Assembly (NCBI GenBank): GCA_022457155.1
Contig: JAJGOT010000474.1
Location: forward strand, 62,001-126,000
Length of the DNA stretch: 64,000 bases
Origin: Cladopsammia gracilis
Lineage: Eukaryota; Cnidaria; Anthozoa; Scleractinia; Dendrophylliidae
Direction of reading: 5' to 3'
Position numbers and translations under genes: made by a program. Every line of letters starts with the position of its first letter. The stretch's first letter is position 1. Positions 56,096 through 63,633 of this stretch are shown here, one piece after another. Under the pieces are notes generated by a model that was given only the letters and a program-made list of their open reading frames with translations, was not told the DNA's origin and made no database searches.

Positions 56096-56443
56096 GACGG
56101 ATTTAACGTTTGACGACTTTAACGTCTTCTTTTAAGTGCGTCGTTCAGACGCACTTAACAGACGACTTTAACGTCTCAGACGTTAAATACGTCTAGTACA
56201 AAAACGAGACGGCCTTATCTGGGACGAATTTAGCCCTATTTGTATATTCGTGCTCTTAAAATTTATTTGGCGACGAGTTTAGTCGTGTCCAGTCACTTCC
56301 GAGAATAGTTTTTTTTTAAAGAAAATCTTGTGTTTTTTCTGTTTGGCCGTCTACTTTTATGCGTCCCGTTTTTATTCCAGACGCTTTTAACGTCTGAGAC
56401 GTTAAATACGTCTAGACGACTTTAACGTCTGTAGCACAATCAA
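56096..56443. repeat. Repeat block of GACTTTAACGTCT and ACGTTAAATACGTCTAG modules
   Basis: The block begins AGACGGATTTAACGT and ends GACTTTAACGTCTGTAG. Modules GACGACTTTAACGTCT occur at about 56115, 56162 and 56415, and GAGACGTTAAATACGTCTAG near 56178 and 56397. A perfect hairpin TTAAGTGCGTC/GACGCACTTAA lies at about 56132-56158. It could be a MITE whose ends are built from AACGT palindromes. Confidence 0.65.
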
Positions 56444-56570
56444 AGTGCCCTTTGGGCTATCTCCTGTAAGTTTTTTCCCGTCATGCAGTGCTGTCATATT
56501 ATGTCGGAATATTGTTGTTACTGTTTCAGTTCTTCCCTAGACATGCACCACCACTTATACAATAATGGCA

Positions 56571-56629
56571 AGTAGTAATGTACTACACTCTGAGGCAATT
56601 GCCTCAGAGAATGTAGTACATCACTACTT
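56571..56629. repeat. 59-bp near-perfect palindrome, candidate Polinton terminus
   Basis: AGTAGTAATGTACTACA on the left pairs with TGTAGTACATCACTACT on the right around CTGAGGCAATTGCCTCAG. It lies 144 bp beyond the last Polinton ORF and starts with AG. Confidence 0.5.
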
Positions 56630-56772
56630 TCTATCTGCTGGATTAAAAAATATAGAAAAATCAAATGAAACTATATGTTAATAAAAACAAATGGTGCGTT
56701 TATTCCATTGCGTGATTTCCTTTGCGTGACACAATTCTCGGAAAAACAGGAAGTTGGGCGATGTACAAAATC

Positions 56773-57408
56773 TTACATAAACAATTCTGGTTCACTATCG
56801 CAAATGCCAGCAATAATCTTAAAATTCGTCTTAAAAAATCGAAGAGGTAAGTTAGAATACATGATCTTGTTATACTTTTGAACTAAGTCATAGAAATTAA
56901 TTAAGAAATATGCTTGAGATTGAGAATATGGAGTTAGTTTCAATATCGCAGTCATCTTTTTTCCTGTAATGTCTTGTAGTCTTTTCATCACTTGACCTTG
57001 TAAACAAGAGAAATAAACTATTCTCTTTCTTGAATCTTTAATAGCTACTTCAAGGCTTCTCAACGAATCCAGGCATGTTTCTTCATTGTCCAAAACAACT
57101 TTTATTCCCGTATAATCCATAAATCTTGTCATGTCGATGCTTCTTAGCAGCTCGTCTTTTATATCAGCATCACTTTTCGTCTGGGAACTTGCAGTACAAG
57201 CTCCAACTTTCAAATTAGGTAAACCTTCCGGATCAGCAGCTAGTTCTGGGTATTTTTTCACTAACTCAGAGAAAATATTTTCAACATATTGTGGACTTTG
57301 ATTTCCCTTTACAAGATCTCTCAACTTTGCCAGGTCTGTTCTAAACGCAATAAAACGCTGTTTATCCATCAGTGATATCAAAAGTGTGCGAAATATTATG
57401 CCTTCCAC
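56773..57408 (-). CDS. Polinton ORF of 211 codons, unknown function
   Basis: Complete minus-strand frame with stop TAA at 56773. A second in-frame Met (MDKQRF) 14 residues in may be the true start. It is mostly helical and charged, with no membrane segment, signal peptide or catalytic motif that I recognise. It contains KLRDLVKGNQSPQYVENIFS and VYFSCLQGQVMKRLQDITGK. It lies downstream of the polymerase in the same direction, separated by a 680-bp non-coding block with four palindromes. The 5' end of this gene is partly duplicated in that block (57587-57730). The frame is clean, so it is probably a real element gene. Confidence 0.6.
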   Translation of the reverse strand: MEGIIFRTLLISLMDKQRFIAFRTDLAKLRDLVKGNQSPQYVENIFSELVKKYPELAADPEGLPNLKVGACTASSQTKSDADIKDELLRSIDMTRFMDYTGIKVVLDNEETCLDSLRSLEVAIKDSRKRIVYFSCLQGQVMKRLQDITGKKMTAILKLTPYSQSQAYFLINFYDLVQKYNKIMYSNLPLRFFKTNFKIIAGICDSEPELFM

Positions 57409-58000
57409 TCTAGTTATCTACGCAATGGAACAAAGATTGTTTCCCACGCGTGGGAATATTTATTGTGAGGAAATGAGTCATCAGAATGTAAACAGGATTG
57501 AGTTATCGGTGTGTGACATTCTCGGAAAACCAGGGGAAGCCCCCTATGAAATGAGTCATCACTATAGCTATTGTTTCAGATCACGAGAGAAAATATTTTC
57601 AACATATTATGGGGTTTGATTTAACTTTACAAGATCTCTCAACTTTTCCCGGTCTGTTCTAAACTCAATAAAACGCTGTTTATCTATCAGTGCTATCAAA
57701 GGTGTGTGAAATATTATGCCTTCCACTCAGTTTCCCACGCGTGGGAATATTTTTTGTCTCATCACCTTTTATGACAACCATCAAAGAGTTAGCATTTGGA
57801 TTAAAAATAACATCTACGCAATGGAACAAAGATAGTTTCCCACGCGTGGGAATATTTATTGTTCTCTTTTGTTTCCATTGGGAAGGGAAAAAACCTTTTT
57901 GAACTGATAATATTAGACTGTAAACAGGATGGAGTTATCGGTGTGTGACATTCTCGGAAAAAACAGGGGGAGCCCCCTATGAAATGAAGTCATCCAATGC
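57269..58000. repeat. Tandemly duplicated block (offset about 318 bp and more)
   Basis: 57269-57410 and 57587-57730 are copies at roughly 88% identity: AGAGAAAATATTTTCAACAT, ACAAGATCTCTCAACTTT and AATATTATGCCTTCCACTC words. 57420-57570 and 57813-57998 are also copies: ACGCAATGGAACAAAGAT and GAGTTATCGGTGTGTGACAT. The second block has an extra insertion of about 100 bp containing another palindrome. Confidence 0.85.
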
Positions 58001-58042
58001 TATTGTTTTCTTATCTTAAAATTCGTTTCCCACGCGTGGGAA
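57441..58042. promoter_or_regulatory. Four exact palindromes TTCCCACGCGTGGGAA
   Basis: Copies at 57441-57456, 57732-57747, 57837-57852 and 58027-58042, three of them followed by TATTT. Each is two abutting, head-to-head copies of CGTGGGAA, the consensus of the Notch-pathway DNA-binding protein CSL (RBPJ/Su(H)), with MluI-type ACGCGT at the centre. They lie in the spacer between the polymerase stop and the start of the 211-codon ORF. Their exact conservation inside diverged duplicates suggests function. CSL binding is an inference. Confidence 0.7.
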
Positions 58043-58090
58043 ACAGGAAGTTGATTTTACCAACCTTTATTCAATCATCAGAGTGGGGTT

Positions 58091-61000
58091 TTAATATCCA
58101 TAAGGATATGTTTCGATACAGTTTTCAGATATGTGTTTTATTGCGCGCTTGTCATATCCAAAACTGTACACCTTTTCTTCATATTTGTTTACGATTTGTT
58201 TGTTTTGTCTGGTTATTTTCTTTTCATTTACTAACGTGAGGTCTTTGATTTCGTTTTTTACCATTTTAATCATATTGGTGTGATTTAGTATTTGGGAATT
58301 TTCGTGGTTAAGTCTGAAACCTTTGATAACACATTTCTGTTTATTACTTCCATATATGAAACTATAATTTTTTGGACCACCTGATACAAAAGTGTCTTTT
58401 ATAATTTCACCATCTAATTCATCTGTGAGATCACCTAACATATCTCCTGTTTCTACTTTCTTACTCTTTGGAGATTCAATGTACACAATACTATCTGTGT
58501 CAAAATATAATACTTGTTTACCTAAATAATCTAGTTTTTCATACAACATTAGCCGTGCACTGCTGGTTGTAAAACATGCTACAAAGATGTTAGTATTATA
58601 TGAATTGTCAACGAACTGATCTTTATACTTATAAGCCATTTGTACCATTTCATTGTTTATGAAATTCATATTTAAATTATCAATGGTATCATCAAGTACT
58701 ATTTGATAAAATTCATTAATATCAGTTACGTATTTACATTGATTCATATTATTTCGTTGACCAAATTTACCCCATAAACTGTTTAGACACATTTTAGCAA
58801 TAGCTCGTAAACCTGCATTTTCATTTAATTCGCCTAATTCAATATCTAATTTTTTTTGGACATTATTTCTGAAAATCATTTCTTCTTTTTCATTTTTGAA
58901 ATTATATTTTGTTGATTCAAGTTTAAGCTTCATGAATTTTTTGATATATCCTTTAGATAAATCATTGCTTGACTTTTCAAAATGCCAAACCTCGTATATT
59001 TTTATGATTGTATAACCTTTTTCAATGGATTTATTTACGTCATCTGTTGTCCATGTACCTATAAATGATCGCTCATTTTCACTATGCTGACATTTGTCTT
59101 GTTGTTTTGTTTTTGCACATGATATACACAGAGGAAACATTAACTTTTCTGATTTTTCACATTTTATTTTCTGAGGTAAAACTGGATGGTATAAATTTCG
59201 TGGTGGTAAAATTTTGCATTTTATGAAACCATACCATTTTACGTCGTATTTTTCTGGTGATATTATTTTTTTAGGATGACCTATGGGATATTTTTTGTAG
59301 AACTGAATTGTAGGATAAAGAGAACAAAAATCAATATATTTTCCACATTCACCTTCTTTGAATTTATACAATAATTTGGTAGCATTTGTTCGTCCACCAT
59401 AAAAAGCATCTCTAGGGTTTAACGGTTCGACCACTTCTCGATTCCATTCAACTTTATAATATTTCTGAAAATTTTTATCGTTTTTTAATTTGCATTCCCA
59501 CATTTCAATAAGATTGTAACCAGCAGCTATTATTTTGTTATTTTTATCTTGGGTTTTATTATACAAAGTACCCATGTCGCTTTGATTCTTGTTATTGATA
59601 ACATCAGGTTTGTAACAATCTGGGCATCCATGCCAGAAACAACCTTGAAATTCATAAACAGTATTTGTAGATTCGCAAAAACCATCTACTTTTATTTTGT
59701 TATTGATACATTTGATAGCTTTTTCACCACCTTCTAAGGCATGTTGAATTTTAATATTATTTTTCTTGCTGATATAATCCAGCCATGCAATACTAACTGT
59801 ACTGTGGTTTTCTGTTTGAACAACATTATCAACTACAGCTATGGTATTTTTTGGCATGTAATTTCCTCTATAAATAGCCATACAAACACCAGCTATTGTG
59901 ATGTATTTTAGTGGATCAATATTTTCTTGGTTCATGAAATCTTGTCTGAATTTTAACATACATCTTCTTAATATATCAACATCTGACCTACAGTATTCAA
60001 TTATTTCTTTTTTGAAATCGAAAACATAATTTTCATTAACACGGTCATCATACCATTGTAAAAATTTCTCTCTATCTTGTGTTTTCATTTGGTTATATCC
60101 ATAATGTTTTTTAGATGGCATCTCTCCTATATAGTTTTGATTACAATTTTTGTTGAAATAATGTGGAAAATATCCTTTTTTCAACTCGATTAAATCAAAT
60201 GTTTTAGGGAAAGAGGACAAAGGTTGTTGAATAAAATTTAGGCTGTCGATTATTTTTATTCTTAATTTTGGAATTTCCATCATCATTATTTTTGCGCCAT
60301 TGTAAATACAATAAGGTTTGAAACCATTATCTATACACCATTTAAGAATAAAATGGCTATCGTATCCTTTTGAATTATGAGCCACAAATGTGTAACCTTT
60401 ATATTTTTCATTGAGAATTCCATTACAAAAACTATTAATATCATTGAAGATTGATTCATTACCATTGAAATCATGACAGATAGCCAAATTGACTACATGT
60501 GTTCCAGTGTTTTGTGTACATTCGAAATCAAAAAATGAATATTTTTCATTATATGTTCTACATGAATAACAATAATCTTTTTTTAGTATGGATTTATTTA
60601 ATCTGCAAGGATTTTTAGTGTTTTTGATACAATTACCTCCTTTACATTTTATCTTTTTCATAAAACATTTATGCTTACTTTCACAATATTTGTTACAGTT
60701 ATTACACATTTTATATCCACATTTGTGCATTTTTATATATGGTTTCAGTATTATTTGGTTGCATTTTAAACATTTTGCTACACTGTTACATACTGAATCA
60801 TTGTCATCTTTTTTAGAACGATTACTTGTATGATTTTTAAAACAAACATCACCATGAAAAACACGATTGCAGTGTTTACAGGTGACGTCTTTTCCATCAC
60901 ATTTATTTCCATCTGGAAAATATTTCAAACAAGATAGGCATTTTTGTGGGCATTTGTGTTTGTCACGTCTTGTATAAGCTTTTTTACAACTATGACAGTA

Positions 61001-61873
61001 ATAAGCTACATCTAAAAAAGCTGTCATTGATTTTATAACATCAAAATGATTTCGTGTTTTGTATAAATAGATTTTGTCTGTTTTTCCTTTGTTGGCTGTG
61101 TATATGATTTCATTGAAGTGTTCTGAATCGATGATATTAATCTCTGTATCTAAATATGATGCAAAGCTATTGACATCTTCCAAACTGTTTCCATATTCAT
61201 TTATCTCTACATTACAATTTTCATGTAATTTTATAGCTTCAGTTTCTTGTAGTTTTCGGCTTTTGTTTAATCCATCTTTCAACTGAGTTGTGGTGTAATT
61301 CTCAGGGTGTAAATGAGCATAAGCTGTTACAATAGCCCTTGCTAAACATGTTGTGTCATTATTTTTTATTGTGATAATACATTGTTTCCTATTCACTGTT
61401 TGTTTTGATAAATATAACCGCCCTCTACCTGTTGGTATTTTCACAGATTGAATAATTATTTTGCAATTTTCTAAATCTATTTCTTTATATTCCAACGTAT
61501 TAATAACATCTGAAAGTTGATTTAACTTGAAATCAGAAACTTTTAACAATTTTGTTGAGATAGGATGATCTAATTCATCATTTGAAATTACCAATCTGAA
61601 TCTGTCATTACCTTTTAACTGTCTTTTCTTTATTGCCATTTCAACCATTTTTTCAAAGACACTGAAAACATCATTTTTATTGTTTATGAAATTTTTGCGT
61701 ACAGAAATTTTGAATTCATTAGTATAAGCGTTGAATTTTTTATTAGCTGTATTTCTGATTTCGGTTATTTTGAATAGAGGTTGGTTATTGGATGATGAAT
61801 CAAAAATAGTGTCATCGAAATTGAATTCATTTGAGACCTTACTTCTTGGCGCTGGAATTGGTTTTTCCAACAT
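58091..61873 (-). CDS. pPolB: Polinton protein-primed family B DNA polymerase
   Basis: Intact 1260-codon frame that replicates the element from a protein primer. The N-terminus has Pro-Ile-Pro-Ala-Pro-Arg repeats and an OTU-like segment with DTTCLARAIV (about residue 174) and NHFDVI. A region with many CxxC pairs (about 300-440) follows. Exonuclease motifs are FFDFECTQ (about 446), HNSKGYDSHF and YCRSDVDIL. Polymerase motifs are DFCSLYPT (motif A, about 848), KMCLNSLWGKFGQ (motif B) and YFDTDSIVYI (motif C, about 1124). All catalytic acids are present. The first ATG is at 61873, but the frame stays open about 35 codons upstream without an ATG, into one arm of an inverted repeat, so the true start is unclear. 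This is the strongest Polinton marker. Confidence 0.93.
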   Translation of the reverse strand: MLEKPIPAPRSKVSNEFNFDDTIFDSSSNNQPLFKITEIRNTANKKFNAYTNEFKISVRKNFINNKNDVFSVFEKMVEMAIKKRQLKGNDRFRLVISNDELDHPISTKLLKVSDFKLNQLSDVINTLEYKEIDLENCKIIIQSVKIPTGRGRLYLSKQTVNRKQCIITIKNNDTTCLARAIVTAYAHLHPENYTTTQLKDGLNKSRKLQETEAIKLHENCNVEINEYGNSLEDVNSFASYLDTEINIIDSEHFNEIIYTANKGKTDKIYLYKTRNHFDVIKSMTAFLDVAYYCHSCKKAYTRRDKHKCPQKCLSCLKYFPDGNKCDGKDVTCKHCNRVFHGDVCFKNHTSNRSKKDDNDSVCNSVAKCLKCNQIILKPYIKMHKCGYKMCNNCNKYCESKHKCFMKKIKCKGGNCIKNTKNPCRLNKSILKKDYCYSCRTYNEKYSFFDFECTQNTGTHVVNLAICHDFNGNESIFNDINSFCNGILNEKYKGYTFVAHNSKGYDSHFILKWCIDNGFKPYCIYNGAKIMMMEIPKLRIKIIDSLNFIQQPLSSFPKTFDLIELKKGYFPHYFNKNCNQNYIGEMPSKKHYGYNQMKTQDREKFLQWYDDRVNENYVFDFKKEIIEYCRSDVDILRRCMLKFRQDFMNQENIDPLKYITIAGVCMAIYRGNYMPKNTIAVVDNVVQTENHSTVSIAWLDYISKKNNIKIQHALEGGEKAIKCINNKIKVDGFCESTNTVYEFQGCFWHGCPDCYKPDVINNKNQSDMGTLYNKTQDKNNKIIAAGYNLIEMWECKLKNDKNFQKYYKVEWNREVVEPLNPRDAFYGGRTNATKLLYKFKEGECGKYIDFCSLYPTIQFYKKYPIGHPKKIISPEKYDVKWYGFIKCKILPPRNLYHPVLPQKIKCEKSEKLMFPLCISCAKTKQQDKCQHSENERSFIGTWTTDDVNKSIEKGYTIIKIYEVWHFEKSSNDLSKGYIKKFMKLKLESTKYNFKNEKEEMIFRNNVQKKLDIELGELNENAGLRAIAKMCLNSLWGKFGQRNNMNQCKYVTDINEFYQIVLDDTIDNLNMNFINNEMVQMAYKYKDQFVDNSYNTNIFVACFTTSSARLMLYEKLDYLGKQVLYFDTDSIVYIESPKSKKVETGDMLGDLTDELDGEIIKDTFVSGGPKNYSFIYGSNKQKCVIKGFRLNHENSQILNHTNMIKMVKNEIKDLTLVNEKKITRQNKQIVNKYEEKVYSFGYDKRAIKHISENCIETYPYGY

Positions 61874-61940
61874 TTGTTTTTTAGTTCTTGGTGCTGGAAT
61901 TGGTTTGTAATTATCTCTGAACTCAATAGGTGGTAAAAAG

Positions 61941-62212
61941 TAGGTGGTAAAAGCAACTTCTGAGACACCCTCAAATTCCCCTGAATTTCACACAAATATT
62001 CCCTGTAGATTTCAGCAATTCACAAATTATTTTTCATCAGCCCAAATCAACAGAATCCACACAATTCTGATGAGTTTGAGCAGATTTGAAAAGTTTGTGA
62101 GTTGTGTGAAAACGGGCGGAAATTGTTGGATTTTTGAGATTTGTTGGGTCTGAAATGTTTGTGTGAAATTCAGGGGAATTTGAGGGTGTCTCAGAAGTTG
62201 CTTTTACCACCT
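61941..62212. repeat. 272-bp inverted repeat between polymerase and VLTF3-like gene
   Basis: The outer 55-58 bp are perfect inverted copies (TAGGTGGTAAAAGCAACTTC start and GAAGTTGCTTTTACCACCTA end). The left arm overlaps the open extension of the polymerase frame. TA at both ends would fit a MITE, but it could also be an inverted duplication of polymerase coding DNA forming a bidirectional promoter. Confidence 0.8.
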
Positions 62213-62236
62213 ACTGAGCTAAAATGACCACAAGAA

Positions 62237-62350
62237 AAAATCTTGAAATTTGCCAATTTCAAGATTTCTCCGCTGAATTTCCACACAAAACTAAATCTTG
62301 AAATTGTCCATTTTCAAGATTTCTCCGCTGAATTTCCGCACAAAAAAATT
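62237..62350 (+). promoter_or_regulatory. Two tandem hairpin repeats upstream of the VLTF3-like gene
   Basis: Two copies of about 57 bp, each with AAATCTTGAAATT and its inverted partner AATTTCAAGATTT around 4 bp, followed by CTCCGCTGAATTTCC. In the second copy one arm is changed at a single base. Located 40-150 bp before the ATG at 62389. Confidence 0.75.
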
Positions 62351-62388
62351 CTTTTCAAATCCCAAAATCTTTTCCCCAGGCAAAGAAA

Positions 62389-62946
62389 ATGTCTGATTCC
62401 GAAGAAAAAGAAATCGATTTCACTCCTGAAATTATTCGAGAAACCCTCAAAACATGCCATTCTCCCAAAAATCCCAGGCTGGAACATTTCAAAAATATCA
62501 TCCGCAAAAATCAGGGGAAAAATCAAATTCCACTCAAAGATCTCGAATTTTATCAAGAACAAATTCTCTCCCAAATTCCCCGTGACGAAATCACAAGAAA
62601 AAAAGTCCGGGATTTTGTCAAAGCTTCCAAGTGGAAAAAAGTCCATGGCAACGCACATGAAATTTTCAATCATATAACAGGTCACGACGGAAATGATTAT
62701 GAGCATCTGGAAAAATTTCTCATCGACGACTTTAAATATTTTTCACTTGCATATGATGACCTTCATCTCAGCAGAGACAAGTTTCTCAATTGCAATCAAG
62801 TTCTTTTCGCCCTGTTGAAGAAGAACGGTTTCAGCCCCAATGAAGATGATTTCAAACTGCTCAAAACTCCATCCAGCCGGGCGAAACAAGAAAAAATAAT
62901 CCAAACAATCTTCAAAAAATGTCATTGGAAAGAAAATGGATCTTGA
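62389..62946 (+). CDS. Probable VLTF3-like transcription factor of the Polinton
   Basis: 185 codons with ATG in a good context (GAAAATGTC). The second half reads KKVHGNAHEIFNHITG, then FKYFSLAYDDLHLSRDKFLN, a NCNQVLFALLKKNGFSPNED block, and ends with KIIQTIFKKCHWKENG. This order resembles the poxvirus late transcription factor 3 (A2L-type) domain carried by Polintons: the NxNxVLFxLL helix and the terminal lysine/tryptophan helix. The zinc-ribbon part typical of VLTF3 is not obvious. The stop codon lies inside the start of the next ORF (11-nt overlap), as in compact viral gene pairs. Confidence 0.5.
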   Translation: MSDSEEKEIDFTPEIIRETLKTCHSPKNPRLEHFKNIIRKNQGKNQIPLKDLEFYQEQILSQIPRDEITRKKVRDFVKASKWKKVHGNAHEIFNHITGHDGNDYEHLEKFLIDDFKYFSLAYDDLHLSRDKFLNCNQVLFALLKKNGFSPNEDDFKLLKTPSSRAKQEKIIQTIFKKCHWKENGS

Positions 62947-63244
62947 AAAAGCATTTTCCAATGGAGCCAGTGACCATGAAAATTGTTCCACTTGCTCAGA
63001 GGAAGAAACAAGAAGCGAAGATGAAACCCCAACAACCTCTGACGAGGAATTTATTGTTTCTGATTCGGAGATGGAGGAAGCAGAACAAGAGGAGTGTGTA
63101 GAAGATCAACTCGAACTCCTTTTTGAATCTTTTGTCAATCTCCAGGAGGAACACAAGATTCTCAAAAAGGAACTCCAAAAGCAAAGTTGTCTCCTCTGGG
63201 AAATCCGCCGGGAATTGAAAGAAAGCGGTGATTTGAAATCATGA
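62936..63244 (+). CDS. Small acidic coiled-coil ORF of the Polinton
   Basis: 102 codons overlapping the VLTF3-like gene by 11 nt (ATGGATCTTGA contains both start and stop). The N-terminus is acidic with CSTCSEEETRSEDE and many Ser/Thr/Glu. The C-terminal half is a leucine-heptad coiled coil (LELLFESFVNLQEEHKIL). No catalytic motif. It could be an adaptor or structural protein. It is read in one transcript with its upstream neighbour by position. Confidence 0.55.
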   Translation: MDLEKAFSNGASDHENCSTCSEEETRSEDETPTTSDEEFIVSDSEMEEAEQEECVEDQLELLFESFVNLQEEHKILKKELQKQSCLLWEIRRELKESGDLKS

Positions 63245-63287
63245 ATATGAATGGCAAACATTCATATTCTAGCGCGTCTTCTGGGCA

Positions 63288-63602
63288 TCACTTATTTTTG
63301 AGATAAGTTCTGAAATGCATCACATCTTCACATGTTTCTTTATATTTTTTGATTGTGAGAAGATTCTCGCATGTTTTTTTGATTTCTTCCAAATAAGATG
63401 TCACTGGTCGTCTTTGGAGAATTGAGTTGAAATAATTCATCGTTGTTGTTTCAATCTCTTTCGTTTTTTCATAATTCTCAGAAAGTTGGTATTCATCCCA
63501 GCGATGAATATCATAAAACTCGATAAGACCAATATTTTTTAGAAAGTAGTTTTCCTTCCAATCAAATCGGTATTCGACATTCATTATTTTAGAAGAAAAC
63601 AT
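63288..63602 (-). CDS. Polinton ORF of 104 codons, unknown
   Basis: Minus-strand frame with an ATG at 63602. It is charged, with FDWKENYFLKNIGLIEFYDI and EEIKKTCENLLTIKKYKET, predicted mainly helical. It lies 31 bp downstream of the integrase stop on the same strand. No family recognised. Confidence 0.5.
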   Translation of the reverse strand: MFSSKIMNVEYRFDWKENYFLKNIGLIEFYDIHRWDEYQLSENYEKTKEIETTTMNYFNSILQRRPVTSYLEEIKKTCENLLTIKKYKETCEDVMHFRTYLKNK

Positions 63603-63633
63603 TAAATATTTTTAATTTCAATGATTGACTTTT

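Noticed and set aside
57386..57902. Plus-strand frames of 70-77 codons between Polinton genes
   Set aside because: They run through the duplicated palindrome block and are not shared between its copies in a coding-like way.
57441..58042. CRISPR-like array of four palindromes
   Set aside because: Spacing is irregular (about 290, 105, 190 bp), spacers are partly duplicated, and the host is a eukaryote.
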